Shown here in pieces: positions 11,663 through 21,459 of a stretch of 32,018 nt of DNA. The number at the start of each line of letters is the position of its first letter. Within the stretch, counting starts at the first letter, position 1. The notes under the pieces are model-generated. The model was not told where the DNA came from and made no database searches. It saw nothing but the letters and a program-made list of their open reading frames with translations. Both the position numbers and the translations under genes were made by a program. The stretch is from Clostridiales bacterium DTU087 (lineage in GTDB: Bacteria > Bacillota > Limnochordia > DTU087): the NCBI GenBank assembly GCA_001513495.1, contig LFTN01000106.1, positions 1 through 32,018 on the forward strand. Direction: 5' to 3'.

Positions 11663-12739
11663 ATGAAAATCGGAATTATCGGTCTGCCCCAGGTGGGCAA
11701 GACCACACTGTTCAACCTGCTGACAGAAGCCGGAGCAGCCACCGGTTTCGGCAGCAAAGATAAAGCAAATGTTGGAGTTGCCAATGTACCAGATGAGCGC
11801 ATTGATTACCTTTCCTCAGTCTTCCAGCCGAGAAAAACCACCTATGCCCAGATTGAGTTCATCGACATTGCGGGCTTTGGCGCGGGCAGCAATGGCCGGG
11901 ATACCAGGGAGTTTTTGTCTGCGCTGCAGAACGTCGATGCCGTGGTCCAGGTGGTGCGGGCCTTCGATTCAGATGTGGTCCCCCACGCCCTGGGTGAAGT
12001 AGATGTGATGCGGGATGTAGACTTGCTCCAAAGCGAGCTGGTACTCACAGACTTGGCTCTTCTGGAAACCCGGCTGGAAAGGCTGAATAACGGCAGGGTG
12101 AAGGTGAAGGAGAATAAGTTAGAACTGGCGCTCCTGGAAAAATGCCGGGCCCATTTGGAAGCTGAAGAGCCCCTGACACAGGTAGAATTTACCCAAGATG
12201 AAGCTGCCGCTTTGCGTCAGTACACCTTCTACACTGCGATACCAATGGTATTGTCGGTTAACCTAGATGAAGAGCAGCTGGCAGCAGGCACCCAAGGAAG
12301 GCAGGCGGAACTGGCTGCTTGGGCGGCTGCCAGGGGTATGCCTGTAATTCCCATTTGTGGTAAGCTGGAGGAAGAGATCATTACCTTAGCTCCAGAGGAA
12401 CGGGCACCGTTTCTTGCGGACTTGGGCCTTGAGGAAACCGGCATCGCCCGCCTGGCTAGGACGGTCTACCGGCACTTAGGCCTTATCTCTTACTTTACCG
12501 TTGGACAAGATGAAGTCAGGGCTTGGACCATTGCCGCGGGAACCAATGCCCGGCAGGCAGCCGGGAAGATCCACTCAGATATAGAGCGGGGATTCATCCG
12601 CGCAGAGGTTGTCGGGTATGAGGACTTCAAAGAAGCCGGCTCCATGAACCGGGCTAAGGAAAAGGGACTTTGCAGGCTGGAGGGGAAAGAATATATAGTC
12701 AGGGATGGTGACATCATCAGTTTCCGATTTAATGTGTAA
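11663..12739 (+). CDS. ychF: Redox-regulated ATPase YchF (OBG-family)
   Basis: GIIGLPQVGKTTLFNLLT; TGS domain C-terminus SMNRAKEKGLCRLEGKEYIVRDGDIISFRFNV. Confidence 0.95.
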   Translation: MKIGIIGLPQVGKTTLFNLLTEAGAATGFGSKDKANVGVANVPDERIDYLSSVFQPRKTTYAQIEFIDIAGFGAGSNGRDTREFLSALQNVDAVVQVVRAFDSDVVPHALGEVDVMRDVDLLQSELVLTDLALLETRLERLNNGRVKVKENKLELALLEKCRAHLEAEEPLTQVEFTQDEAAALRQYTFYTAIPMVLSVNLDEEQLAAGTQGRQAELAAWAAARGMPVIPICGKLEEEIITLAPEERAPFLADLGLEETGIARLARTVYRHLGLISYFTVGQDEVRAWTIAAGTNARQAAGKIHSDIERGFIRAEVVGYEDFKEAGSMNRAKEKGLCRLEGKEYIVRDGDIISFRFNV

Positions 12740-12753
12740 TTGGAGTGATTGAG

Positions 12754-13170
12754 ATGTCAGTTAAGAGAAAGGCCCATGAGTTGGCGAGAGCCATAATGGA
12801 AAGCCCAGAGTATGAGCGGCTGACGAAAGCTCGAGAAGTAGTCGAGAGCCGAGAGGCCGCCAAGATCATGCTTCAGGATGTAGAAAAAAAGCAGAGGAAG
12901 CTGCGGGAAAAATACGCTGCTGGGGAAGAGCCCGCTGAAGCAGAGCTTCAAGATCTTCAGAAGACCATGGAGCTGGTATCCTTTAATCCATATATCCGTG
13001 ACTTGCTTGACGCGGAGCTTAGCTTCAGCAAGATGATGGCAGAGATTTGGGAAATCATCGGTGAGGCCCTGGGCCTGGAACCGCCTGAAGCCCAGCCGAC
13101 GGAGCAGGAGCCAGAACCAAGGGCAAGCGAGGCCAGCAGCAGGCTGTGGGTTCCGGGAAGGGATTTTTAG
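12754..13170 (+). CDS. YlbF/YmcA-family regulator
   Basis: Helical protein AHELARAIMESPEYERLTKAREVVES...LQKTMELVSFNPYIRDLLDAELSFSKMMAEIWEIIGEAL with acidic/proline tail. Confidence 0.8.
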   Translation: MSVKRKAHELARAIMESPEYERLTKAREVVESREAAKIMLQDVEKKQRKLREKYAAGEEPAEAELQDLQKTMELVSFNPYIRDLLDAELSFSKMMAEIWEIIGEALGLEPPEAQPTEQEPEPRASEASSRLWVPGRDF

Positions 13171-13227
13171 GGGCAGTTCATCAGCCTGACCGGAGAAAGC
13201 ACCCAGGGGCTAAAAGGAGGTCAACCA

Positions 13228-14520
13228 ATGGGACAGGTATACATTGAAGAACTCAGCCGGTATGAGGGGCAGGAAGTGACCATCAAGGGCTGGGTATACA
13301 ACAGGCGTTCCAGCGGCAAGATCCAATTCATATTGGTTCGTGACGGTACCGGAATTGTACAGGGAGTCATGCTAAAAAACGAAGTCTCCCCTGAGGTTTT
13401 TGCATTAGCTAGAGAGTTAACCCAAGAATCCTCGATCATTGTCAAGGGGTTAGTCAGGGCCGATGAGCGGGCTCCGGGGGGCTATGAACTGACCTTAACC
13501 GATCTGGAGCTGGTTCACCGTGCCGAGGAGTATCCCATCACACCCAAGGAACACGGCATTGAGTTTCTCATGGATCACCGGCATCTATGGCTGCGCTCAA
13601 GACGGCAGCATGCCATTATGCGGGTGAGAGGCGAAATCATTAAAGCCATCCGGGATTTCTTTGATGACCGGGGTTTTCTATTGATAGATGCTCCTTTCTT
13701 GACCCCCGCTGCTTGTGAGGGAACGACTACCCTATTTGAGACAGAGTATTTCGATGAGAAAGCCTATCTTACCCAAAGCGGACAGCTGTATATGGAAGCA
13801 GCAGCTATGGCCTTTGGCAAGGTGTACTGTTTCGGGCCCACTTTCCGAGCGGAAAAATCCAAGACCCGCCGCCATCTCATGGAGTTCTGGATGGTGGAAC
13901 CGGAGGTTGCCTATGCAGACCATGAAGATAACATGCGGCTGCAGGAGGATCTGATTTCCCACATCGTGCAGAGGGTTCTCCGGCGCCGAGCACCGGAGCT
14001 GGAGGTCCTGGAACGGGACACATCCCGGCTGGAGACAGTCGTCAAACCTTTCCCCCGGATTACCTATGATGAAGCCATCAAGATTCTCCGGCAGGAGGGT
14101 GTAGACATCCAATGGGGAGATGATTTTGGCGGCGGCGATGAGACTATCTTGGCTGAAAAATTCGACCGGCCTGTCTTTGTGGAGAAGTACCCCGCGGAGG
14201 TTAAAGCTTTCTACATGAAGCCTGACCCAGAGCAGCCCGAGGTAGTTCTATGCGACGATCTATTGGCTCCAGAGGGGTATGGGGAGATCATCGGAGGCAG
14301 CCAGAGGATTGACGATTTGGAACTGCTCAAGCAGCGGATGCAGGAGCACGATCTGCCGGAGGAGGTGTACGCCTGGTACTTAGACCTGCGCCGGTACGGT
14401 TCGGTGCCCCACTCTGGCTTTGGTTTGGGATTAGAGCGGACGGTGGCATGGATCTGCGGTCTAGCCCATGTCAGGGAGACAATCCCCTTCCCCCGCCTGC
14501 TCAACCGGCTCTATCCATAG
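13228..14520 (+). CDS. asnS: Asparaginyl-tRNA synthetase
   Basis: OB-fold [22 protein letters not shown]; class II motifs [25 protein letters not shown] and [27 protein letters not shown]. Confidence 0.93.
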   Translation: MGQVYIEELSRYEGQEVTIKGWVYNRRSSGKIQFILVRDGTGIVQGVMLKNEVSPEVFALARELTQESSIIVKGLVRADERAPGGYELTLTDLELVHRAEEYPITPKEHGIEFLMDHRHLWLRSRRQHAIMRVRGEIIKAIRDFFDDRGFLLIDAPFLTPAACEGTTTLFETEYFDEKAYLTQSGQLYMEAAAMAFGKVYCFGPTFRAEKSKTRRHLMEFWMVEPEVAYADHEDNMRLQEDLISHIVQRVLRRRAPELEVLERDTSRLETVVKPFPRITYDEAIKILRQEGVDIQWGDDFGGGDETILAEKFDRPVFVEKYPAEVKAFYMKPDPEQPEVVLCDDLLAPEGYGEIIGGSQRIDDLELLKQRMQEHDLPEEVYAWYLDLRRYGSVPHSGFGLGLERTVAWICGLAHVRETIPFPRLLNRLYP

Positions 14521-14606
14521 GGTTGTCCCATGTTGACCTTACCATTCACCCTGCCCTCGGGACCGCGGTCTCTACGTCCTCGGCACCCCAGAGGGCAGGA
14601 GCTTTT

Positions 14607-14876
14607 CTACTGTCTTGTGCCCAAGAGGATCAAGAAAACTCCCGCAGCCACGATTCCCAGCTTCGTAAGGGAAATGCGCCCTGCCAAGCCCGCTAGGCCC
14701 AAGAGAGAGACTGCAGTCAAGATTAAGGGGCCAAACAGCCCCAGCCCAGCATTGATTCTCAATGCAATCCCCACTTTGCCATATCGGATCATCAGCAGGG
14801 CAGCAGTTATTTCCAGACTGCCGGCGATGAATCTCAGCAAGGCCATACTCCGAACTACTTGAGTCTCATCAGTCAT
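14607..14876 (-). CDS. DUF2619/YqhV-like small membrane protein
   Basis: ALLRFIAGSLEITAALLMIRYGKVGIALRINAGLGLFGPLILTAVSLLGLAGLAG...KLGIVAAGVFLILLGTR resembles B. subtilis YqhV. Confidence 0.7.
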   Translation of the reverse strand: MTDETQVVRSMALLRFIAGSLEITAALLMIRYGKVGIALRINAGLGLFGPLILTAVSLLGLAGLAGRISLTKLGIVAAGVFLILLGTRQ

Positions 14877-15003
14877 TACGTATATCCCTTTCTCTTGAAT
14901 TCTGTGGTATACTTATCCCAAGTCAAAACACCCAGGTATTAACTAAGCCGTACGACTGGCATTCATCAGGCGGCTAGACGCAGTCTACATAGGAGGCAGC
15001 ACC

Positions 15004-16251
15004 ATGTACGAGCACATAACACTTATCGATCCTGAGGTATCTGCGGCCTTGCGTCAGGAGCTGGAGCGGCAGCAGAACAGCATTGAACTAATCGCTTCGG
15101 AGAATTTCGTCTCCCCGGCGGTGCTGGAGGCAGCCGGTTCAGTCCTAACCAACAAATATGCCGAAGGCTACCCCAATAGACGTTATTATGGGGGATGTCA
15201 ATATGTTGATGAGGTGGAGAGGCTGGCTATCGAAAGGGCTAAGGCCTTGTTTGGCGCTGAACATGCCAATGTGCAGCCCCATGCCGGGGCCCAGGCCAAC
15301 ATGGCAGTGTATTTCGCTGTCCTTTCGCCGGGAGATACAGTTTTGGGCATGAGCTTGGCCCACGGCGGCCACCTCACCCACGGCAGCCCCGTGAACTTCT
15401 CTGGCAAGCTGTTCAACTTCGTTCACTATGGAGTGGACCGGGAAACAGAGCAAATTGACTATGATGAGCTAGAGCGCTTGGCAAAGGAACATAAGCCGAA
15501 GTTGGTGGTAGCAGGAGCCAGCGCTTATCCGAGGATTATTGATTTTGAGCGGATTAGGGCTGTCTGTGACCAGGTGGGTGCCTATTTTATGGTGGACATG
15601 GCCCATATCGCCGGCCTGGTTGCCGCAGGCATGCATCCTTCTCCTGTGCCCCATGCCCATTTCGTGACTACAACTACCCACAAGACCCTGCGGGGGCCCA
15701 GGGGAGGGCTGATTCTCTGCAAGGAGGAGTTTGCCAAGGCCATTGACAAGACCATTTTCCCCGGCACCCAGGGAGGCCCGCTGATGCACATCATCGCGGC
15801 CAAGGCGGTTGCCCTCAAAGAGGCGGAAGCTCCCGAGTTTAAGGAATACCAACAGCGGGTGGTGAGCAACGCTGCCGCTTTGGCCAAGGCGCTGATGGAC
15901 CGGGGATTGAGGTTAGTCAGCGGTGGTACCGACAACCATCTGATACTGGTTGATGTTCGGAACCTAGGGCTGACGGGAAAGGACGCAGAGGAGGCCCTGG
16001 ATGCCGTAGGCATCACAGCCAATAAGAATGCCATCCCCTTCGATCCGGAGAAGCCCTTTGTCACCAGCGGGCTTCGCCTAGGCACACCGGCTGTTACTAC
16101 TAGAGGGATGGGTACTGTAGAAATGGATGAGATCGGGGACGTTATTTATCGGGTACTGGCAGCGCCCCAGGCTCTGGATGTGCTGGCTGAAGCTAAGCGC
16201 CGCAGGGAGAAATTGTGCCGGGACTTTCCCCTTTATCAAGGCCTTGCTTGA
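15004..16251 (+). CDS. glyA: Serine hydroxymethyltransferase
   Basis: [39 protein letters not shown] and PLP lysine motif [15 protein letters not shown]; aggaggcagcacc RBS. Confidence 0.99.
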   Translation: MYEHITLIDPEVSAALRQELERQQNSIELIASENFVSPAVLEAAGSVLTNKYAEGYPNRRYYGGCQYVDEVERLAIERAKALFGAEHANVQPHAGAQANMAVYFAVLSPGDTVLGMSLAHGGHLTHGSPVNFSGKLFNFVHYGVDRETEQIDYDELERLAKEHKPKLVVAGASAYPRIIDFERIRAVCDQVGAYFMVDMAHIAGLVAAGMHPSPVPHAHFVTTTTHKTLRGPRGGLILCKEEFAKAIDKTIFPGTQGGPLMHIIAAKAVALKEAEAPEFKEYQQRVVSNAAALAKALMDRGLRLVSGGTDNHLILVDVRNLGLTGKDAEEALDAVGITANKNAIPFDPEKPFVTSGLRLGTPAVTTRGMGTVEMDEIGDVIYRVLAAPQALDVLAEAKRRREKLCRDFPLYQGLA

Positions 16252-16347
16252 GCATTGACTGGAGTACCCATTCTGCACATTGAGCAATGAAGCGCACACA
16301 TACTTGCCATACATACTTGGCTGATGACAATTGCTCCAAACAAAGGG

Positions 16348-16376
16348 AAAAACGCCTTCCTCTTTGAGGAAGGCGT
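16348..16376 (-). terminator. Strong hairpin with U-tract only on the minus strand
   Basis: ACGCCTTCCTC-ttt-GAGGAAGGCGT perfect 11-bp stem; minus-strand 3' side is followed by TTTTCCC. Confidence 0.5.
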
Positions 16377-16480
16377 CAGACTGTCAGAAAAGGGGCAAGG
16401 GCGCCGCATTTGCTGTAATAGGGCTGATTTGCATGGCGCATTATCTCTGCTGATAAGACAAGCCTGTGGGATGTGAAGAA

Positions 16481-17980
16481 GTGATAGGCGGTAGTCATAA
16501 GCAAAAAACAATCACAGCTATTGTCATAGCGGTCGCCGCTCTTTTTTTGTTAAACCACTGGGCTTTTGTTTTGTCAGCAGATAATGATGCTGCCCAACCC
16601 AAAAGACTCTACTTCCTGGGAAATGAGAATCTAGCTCCAATCGTCTATAACGATAACGGGACTGCTAAAGGAATAGTTGTTGATATTGCTGCAGAATTGG
16701 GCAAGCGCCTTGGTTATGAAGTGGTTGTGGACGCCATTGACTGGAAGTTGGCGCAAGAGAAGGTGCTAGCCGGCGAGGCTGATGCTCTTCTGCAGATCAA
16801 TGCCTGTGCGGAGCGGGAGCAACTCTACGACTTTTCCACAGAACTGCTGAAATCAGAGTTTGCGATCTTTACGGAAAACGACGGCAGCATCTATACGGCA
16901 GAAGACTTACCGGGCAGTACTGTTGGGGTGGAGAGAGACGGGTATCCGTATATCCTCATGGAGAGTTATCCGTTAGTAAATACGGTGATCATACCCGACT
17001 GGTCCACAGGTTTTCATATGATCAAATCCGGTACAATCGATGCCGTTGTAGTCGATCGCTGGATCGGCGAGTATGAGCTGGCAGTAACAGGCCTCACGGG
17101 AATCCGTGTTGCAGCAGTGCCTATAGAAACGCAGTACTCGAGCATCGCCGTCAAGAAGGGAAATGAAGAGCTTCTCAATCTAATCAATACCGGCTTACGC
17201 GAGTTAAATGCTGATGGGACTATGGCAGACATTATCAGAAATTGGCAGAGGCAAAGGGTCCTCTATTTTACTGAAGAGAAAATCCGCCAGGCAATTTCAG
17301 GTGTGGTTACTGCTATACTGTTCATCTTCTCAGTGTTCTCCTTCTATTGGGTAAATAAAATCCGCAGGTTGAACAAGCAGCTTGAGTCTGAAGTCAGTGA
17401 GCGCACCAGGGAGCTGCATGAGACCAATTTGCTGCTTCAAAAAGCGAATCTAGAGTTAGAGAGACTGACCCTAACCGATAGCCTAACTGATGTCTCCAAC
17501 AGGCGGCATTTCGACCGCTATCTGCATAAGATTTGGCAGATGAGTGCCCGGGAACAAGTACCTTTGGCACTGATAATGATCGATGTTGATGATTTCAAAC
17601 TCTACAATGATACCTACGGCCATCTGCAGGGAGACCGATGCCTGATTGGTTTAGCCGATGTAATCAAGAACACACTCAACCGGCCGGGCGATCTGGTCTC
17701 TCGCTATGGCGGCGAGGAGTTTGCAGTATTACTGTACAATACCGATGAGAATGGCGCAGCAGTAGTTGCGGAAAGGATACGTCAAGGAGTAGAAAGACTC
17801 AGCACACGGCATGAAGGGCTCCAGGCTGGTATCACCGTGACCTGCGGTGTGGCAGCAAGGATTCCCAACAGTGATGTGGATCCTGACACTCTCATCAACG
17901 CTGCCGACCGTGCCCTCTATCAGGCTAAAGGACTCGGTAAGAACAGAGTTATCAAGGAAAGCTCATTAACCACAACATAG
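16481..17980 (+). CDS. Diguanylate cyclase with extracytoplasmic SBP_bac_3 sensor domain
   Basis: Signal/TM, periplasmic solute-binding fold (GNENLAPIVYNDNGTAKGIVVDIAAELGKRLGYEV), TM, coiled coil, GGDEF domain with SRYGGEEF and RxxD I-site (RPGD). GTG 16481 is one of several possible starts (ORF opens at 16466). Confidence 0.9.
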   Translation: MIGGSHKQKTITAIVIAVAALFLLNHWAFVLSADNDAAQPKRLYFLGNENLAPIVYNDNGTAKGIVVDIAAELGKRLGYEVVVDAIDWKLAQEKVLAGEADALLQINACAEREQLYDFSTELLKSEFAIFTENDGSIYTAEDLPGSTVGVERDGYPYILMESYPLVNTVIIPDWSTGFHMIKSGTIDAVVVDRWIGEYELAVTGLTGIRVAAVPIETQYSSIAVKKGNEELLNLINTGLRELNADGTMADIIRNWQRQRVLYFTEEKIRQAISGVVTAILFIFSVFSFYWVNKIRRLNKQLESEVSERTRELHETNLLLQKANLELERLTLTDSLTDVSNRRHFDRYLHKIWQMSAREQVPLALIMIDVDDFKLYNDTYGHLQGDRCLIGLADVIKNTLNRPGDLVSRYGGEEFAVLLYNTDENGAAVVAERIRQGVERLSTRHEGLQAGITVTCGVAARIPNSDVDPDTLINAADRALYQAKGLGKNRVIKESSLTTT

Positions 17981-18002
17981 TAGTGCGATTTCAGCGTACC
18001 AG

Positions 18003-18042
18003 ACAAGGGGTGCTGTTTCACATTTGAAACAGCACCCCTTGT
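18003..18042. terminator. Perfect long hairpin downstream of the diguanylate cyclase gene
   Basis: ACAAGGGGTGCTGTTTCA-catt-TGAAACAGCACCCCTTGT, 18-bp perfect stem; short U content afterwards. Confidence 0.65.
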
Positions 18043-18060
18043 ACGTTTGCCCAGCATGTC

Positions 18061-18240
18061 GCTTGAGCCCATTGGCTTGGAAGAAGCCCTGCCGCCTAAC
18101 AGCCGGAAGCAATGCGCAGGCAGGGGCGCCGCAGGTAACAGTGGGATCGGCAGGAGGCTGAAGGGAGACTGTGCAGGTTCCGATGTCCCAAAGAGTATAA
18201 GCCGCCGATCCCCGGGGATATTAAACAGGAATCTTGCGGT
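18061..18240 (+). ncRNA. Structured 5' leader of the por operon (class not recognised)
   Basis: CCCTGCC (18087-18093)/GGCAGGG (18119-18125) stem and GGGATCGGC (18143-18151)/GCCGATCCC (18204-18212) perfect 9-bp stem enclosing further short pairings; sits between a hairpin and the RBS at 18241-18250. Confidence 0.4.
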
Positions 18241-18256
18241 AAAGGAGGAATCGCCC

Positions 18257-18841
18257 TTGGCGGAAATGCTGGAGATCCGATGGCACGGCCGAGGCGGCCA
18301 GGGGGCCAAGACCGCAGCATTGCTGCTGGCAGAAGCGGCTGCTGCCGTAGGTAAATATGTGCAGGCGTTCCCCGAATACGGCCCTGAAAGGATGGGGGCA
18401 CCGGTGGTGTCTTATAACCGGATCAGCAGCCAGCCCATCACTATCCACAGTGCAGTTGCATCGCCCCGGTATGTGGTGGTTCTCGATCCCAGCTTCATTG
18501 GCCCTATCGATTTCACTGCCGGTATGCCTCCAGATGGTGTGCTGCTGATTAACAGCAGCGATGCCGCCGGTGTGCTGAGAAAAAGGTTGAAGCTGGACAG
18601 TGAAGAGGTCAAAGTGTACACATTGGATGCCAGCCGGATCAGTGAAGAGGCCATCGGCAGGCCTATACCCAACACTCCCATGCTGGGAGCAGTGGTGGCT
18701 GCGGCAAAGGTTATGACCATTGAGGAACTGCTTGAGGACACCCGTAAGCGGCTGGAAAGAAAGTTCCGGAACCGCCCGGAGCTCATCGATGGCAACATGA
18801 CAGCCATCTCCCGGGCATACCAGGAGGTGCAGAGCCAATGA
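18257..18841 (+). CDS. porC: 2-oxoacid (pyruvate):ferredoxin oxidoreductase gamma subunit
   Basis: [48 protein letters not shown] start at 18257 with aaaggagg RBS. Confidence 0.92.
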   Translation: MAEMLEIRWHGRGGQGAKTAALLLAEAAAAVGKYVQAFPEYGPERMGAPVVSYNRISSQPITIHSAVASPRYVVVLDPSFIGPIDFTAGMPPDGVLLINSSDAAGVLRKRLKLDSEEVKVYTLDASRISEEAIGRPIPNTPMLGAVVAAAKVMTIEELLEDTRKRLERKFRNRPELIDGNMTAISRAYQEVQSQ

Positions 18842-19224
18842 CCCTCAGCAGTCAGACAAAGAATCTGTTAAAGGCCCATGAAGAGGTGGATGCCAAGATC
18901 GAGCCCAATGCCGGCTGGCGGGACCTGCCCATCGGTGCAGTGATCCCACAGGGAGGCACAGCTACTCAGTTCGCCACCGGAGACTGGCGCACCATCAGGC
19001 CGGTATGGAGTAAGGAGAAATGCATCAACTGCCACCGGTGCTGGCTTTACTGTCCGGACATGAGCTGGATTTCTGAAGACGGCAGAATTCAGGGTGTTGA
19101 TCTCACATACTGCAAGGGCTGCGGCATTTGCGCCAATGTATGTCCGACAAAGGTCCATGCCATCGAAATGCATCCAGAGGATGACTTCAAGGAAGACGAA
19201 GCTGCCAAGGAGGGAGGAAAGTAA
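18838..19224 (+). CDS. porD: 2-oxoacid (pyruvate):ferredoxin oxidoreductase delta subunit (2x[4Fe-4S])
   Basis: [13 protein letters not shown] and [13 protein letters not shown]; overlaps neighbours in por order. Confidence 0.93.
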   Translation: MTLSSQTKNLLKAHEEVDAKIEPNAGWRDLPIGAVIPQGGTATQFATGDWRTIRPVWSKEKCINCHRCWLYCPDMSWISEDGRIQGVDLTYCKGCGICANVCPTKVHAIEMHPEDDFKEDEAAKEGGK

Positions 19225-20429
19225 TGGCCATTGCCATCGCAACTCAGAAAACGGCGGCCCTCACCGGAAACGAAGCGGCAGCCCAAGCCCTGCGCCAGAT
19301 CAATCCCGATGTGGTGGCGGCATATCCTATTACGCCGCAGACAGAGATTGTCCAGCTCTTTTCTACCTTTGTCAGTGATGGGTTGGTGAAGACCGAATTT
19401 GTGGCTGTGGAAAGTGAACATAGTGCCATGAGTGCCACTGTGGGCGCTGCTGCCGCCGGAGCCCGGGCCATGACCGCGACCTCATCCCAAGGGCTGGCAT
19501 TGATGTGGGAGATGCTGTACGTTGCCGCCGGCATGCGGATTCCCATAGTCATGCCCATGGTGAACCGGGCGTTAAGCAGCCCCATTAACATTCACTGCGA
19601 CCACAGCGACAGCATGGGGGCCAGGGATTCCGGCTGGCTGCAGATTTACTCAGAAAATGCCCAAGAGATGTATGACAATCTCATCCAAGCCGTCAGAATC
19701 GCCGAGCACCCTGATGTGCTCTTGCCTGTTATGGTGACAATGGATGGGTTCATCATCAGTCACGGCATGGAGAATGTGGAGCTATTGCCTGACCAAGCTG
19801 TCCAGGATTTCGTTGGAGAATACAATTTCCCATATCCGCTGCTTGATGTTGAACACCCCAGGACCCTGGGCCCCCTTACCCTGCAGGATTTCTATTTTGA
19901 GCACAAGCGGGAGCAGGCAGAAGCAGTCTACCGGGCCAAAGAGGTGATCCTCGCTGCCGCGGAGGAGTATGCTGCCATATCCGGCCGCAGGTACGGGTTT
20001 TTCGAAGCCTACAGAATGGACGATGCCGAGTATGCAGTAGTAGTGCTTGGCTCCACCGCCGGCACAGCCAAGTACGTCGTTGACGGGCTGCGGCAGGCAG
20101 GGGAAAAATGCGGCCTGGTCAAGGTTAGGGTTTTCCGGCCGTTCCCAGGGCCTGAGCTTTGTGAAGCACTGTCTGGACTGAAGGCTGTGGGGATCATGGA
20201 TAGGGCCGATACCTTCTCTACCCAAGGGGGGCCCCTGTTCCTGGAGGTCAAGGCGGCACTCTACCACGCCGCCGGCCAGCCGCAGTGCATGAATTTTGTC
20301 TACGGCCTCGGGGGCAGGGACATCGATCCCGAGCTCATCAGGCAGGCCTTCGTGGAAGTGAAGGACTTAATGAAGAAGCCGGCTGACGGGGTTCTCCCGA
20401 TAGTCAGATATCTCGGTGTACGGGAATAG
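19224..20429 (+). CDS. porA: 2-oxoacid (pyruvate):ferredoxin oxidoreductase alpha subunit
   Basis: GNEAAAQALRQINPDVVAAYPITPQTEIVQ...EFVAVESEHSAMSATVGAAAAGARAMTATSSQGLALMWE. Confidence 0.95.
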   Translation: MAIAIATQKTAALTGNEAAAQALRQINPDVVAAYPITPQTEIVQLFSTFVSDGLVKTEFVAVESEHSAMSATVGAAAAGARAMTATSSQGLALMWEMLYVAAGMRIPIVMPMVNRALSSPINIHCDHSDSMGARDSGWLQIYSENAQEMYDNLIQAVRIAEHPDVLLPVMVTMDGFIISHGMENVELLPDQAVQDFVGEYNFPYPLLDVEHPRTLGPLTLQDFYFEHKREQAEAVYRAKEVILAAAEEYAAISGRRYGFFEAYRMDDAEYAVVVLGSTAGTAKYVVDGLRQAGEKCGLVKVRVFRPFPGPELCEALSGLKAVGIMDRADTFSTQGGPLFLEVKAALYHAAGQPQCMNFVYGLGGRDIDPELIRQAFVEVKDLMKKPADGVLPIVRYLGVRE

Positions 20430-20468
20430 GGCGGTGCAAGGGAATAGATATTGCCAGGAGGTGTCGTT

Positions 20469-21386
20469 TTGGCTCTACCGGATCTTGCCAAAAAACCCCA
20501 GCGCTTTACCGGAGGCCATCGAGCCTGTGCAGGATGTGGATTTCCCATCACAATCAAGATCATCCTGCAGGCAGCGGAAAACCCAGTGGTGGTTGGATGT
20601 GCCACCGGCTGCATGGAAGTCACTTCTACCATCTATCCATATACTGCTTGGCGGTGCAGCTTTATCCACACTGCCTTCGAGAATGCAGCCGCCACTGTGA
20701 GCGGCATTGAGGCTGCTTACCGCAGTTTGCGGCGGCAGGGGAAAATCCAGCAAGACATAGACTTCATCGCCTTTGGCGGCGATGGCGGGACATACGATAT
20801 CGGGCTGCAGTCTCTGTCGGGGGCCATGGAAAGGGGTCACAAGCTGGTTTATGTCTGCTACAATAACCAGGGGTATATGAACACCGGCATTCAGCGATCC
20901 AGTGCCACCCCCCGGGGGGCCAATACCACCACAACTCCCGCGGGAACCCAGCTGCCGGGGAAACCCCAGCATCCCAAAGACTTGACAGCTATCATGGCTG
21001 CCCACGATATCCCCTACGCAGCTCAAGCCTCCATGAGCCATTGGAATGATCTATACCGCAAAGCCAAGAAAGCCTTTGCTGTAGACGGGCCGGCATTCCT
21101 CAACGTCCTCAGTACCTGCCGGCTGGGCTGGGCGACTGCTCCGGAGGATACTGTAGATGCGGCGGAAGGTGCTGTCCAGTGCAATGTCTGGCCTCTATAT
21201 GAAGTGGAACAGGGCAAGTGGAAACTGACCTTTAAGCCGAAAAAGCCCCTGCCGGTAGCCGACTGGATGAAGCAGCAGGGACGCTTTAAGCACCTGTTCC
21301 GGGCTGACAACAGCCAGCTGTTGGAAAGCATCCAGCAGCAGGTGGATGAGAACTGGCAGCGGCTTTTGGAACGCTGCGGCGAGTAA
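20469..21386 (+). CDS. porB: 2-oxoacid (pyruvate):ferredoxin oxidoreductase beta subunit (TPP-binding)
   Basis: TTG start at 20469 after aggaggtg; GHRACAGCGFP, GCATGCMEV, FGGDGGTYDIGLQSLSGAMERGHKLVYVCYNNQGYMNTGIQRSSATP. Confidence 0.95.
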   Translation: MALPDLAKKPQRFTGGHRACAGCGFPITIKIILQAAENPVVVGCATGCMEVTSTIYPYTAWRCSFIHTAFENAAATVSGIEAAYRSLRRQGKIQQDIDFIAFGGDGGTYDIGLQSLSGAMERGHKLVYVCYNNQGYMNTGIQRSSATPRGANTTTTPAGTQLPGKPQHPKDLTAIMAAHDIPYAAQASMSHWNDLYRKAKKAFAVDGPAFLNVLSTCRLGWATAPEDTVDAAEGAVQCNVWPLYEVEQGKWKLTFKPKKPLPVADWMKQQGRFKHLFRADNSQLLESIQQQVDENWQRLLERCGE

Positions 21387-21459
21387 GAGTACTTTGTTTG
21401 TGCCCCTCGGCATGATAGAATGGAGGTGATTGACTAAAAAATGAGTTAGGTGGAAGCAG

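Noticed and set aside
14448-14862. Plus-strand ORFs downstream of asnS
   Set aside because: Antisense to the YqhV-like gene and low-complexity; not family-like.
18047-18256. N-terminal extension of the por gamma subunit
   Set aside because: Low-complexity non-conserved peptide; strong RBS and TTG start at 18257 fit the family start, and the DNA folds as a structured leader.
20475-21041. 188-aa minus-strand ORF opposite porB
   Set aside because: Antisense shadow of a conserved coding region.
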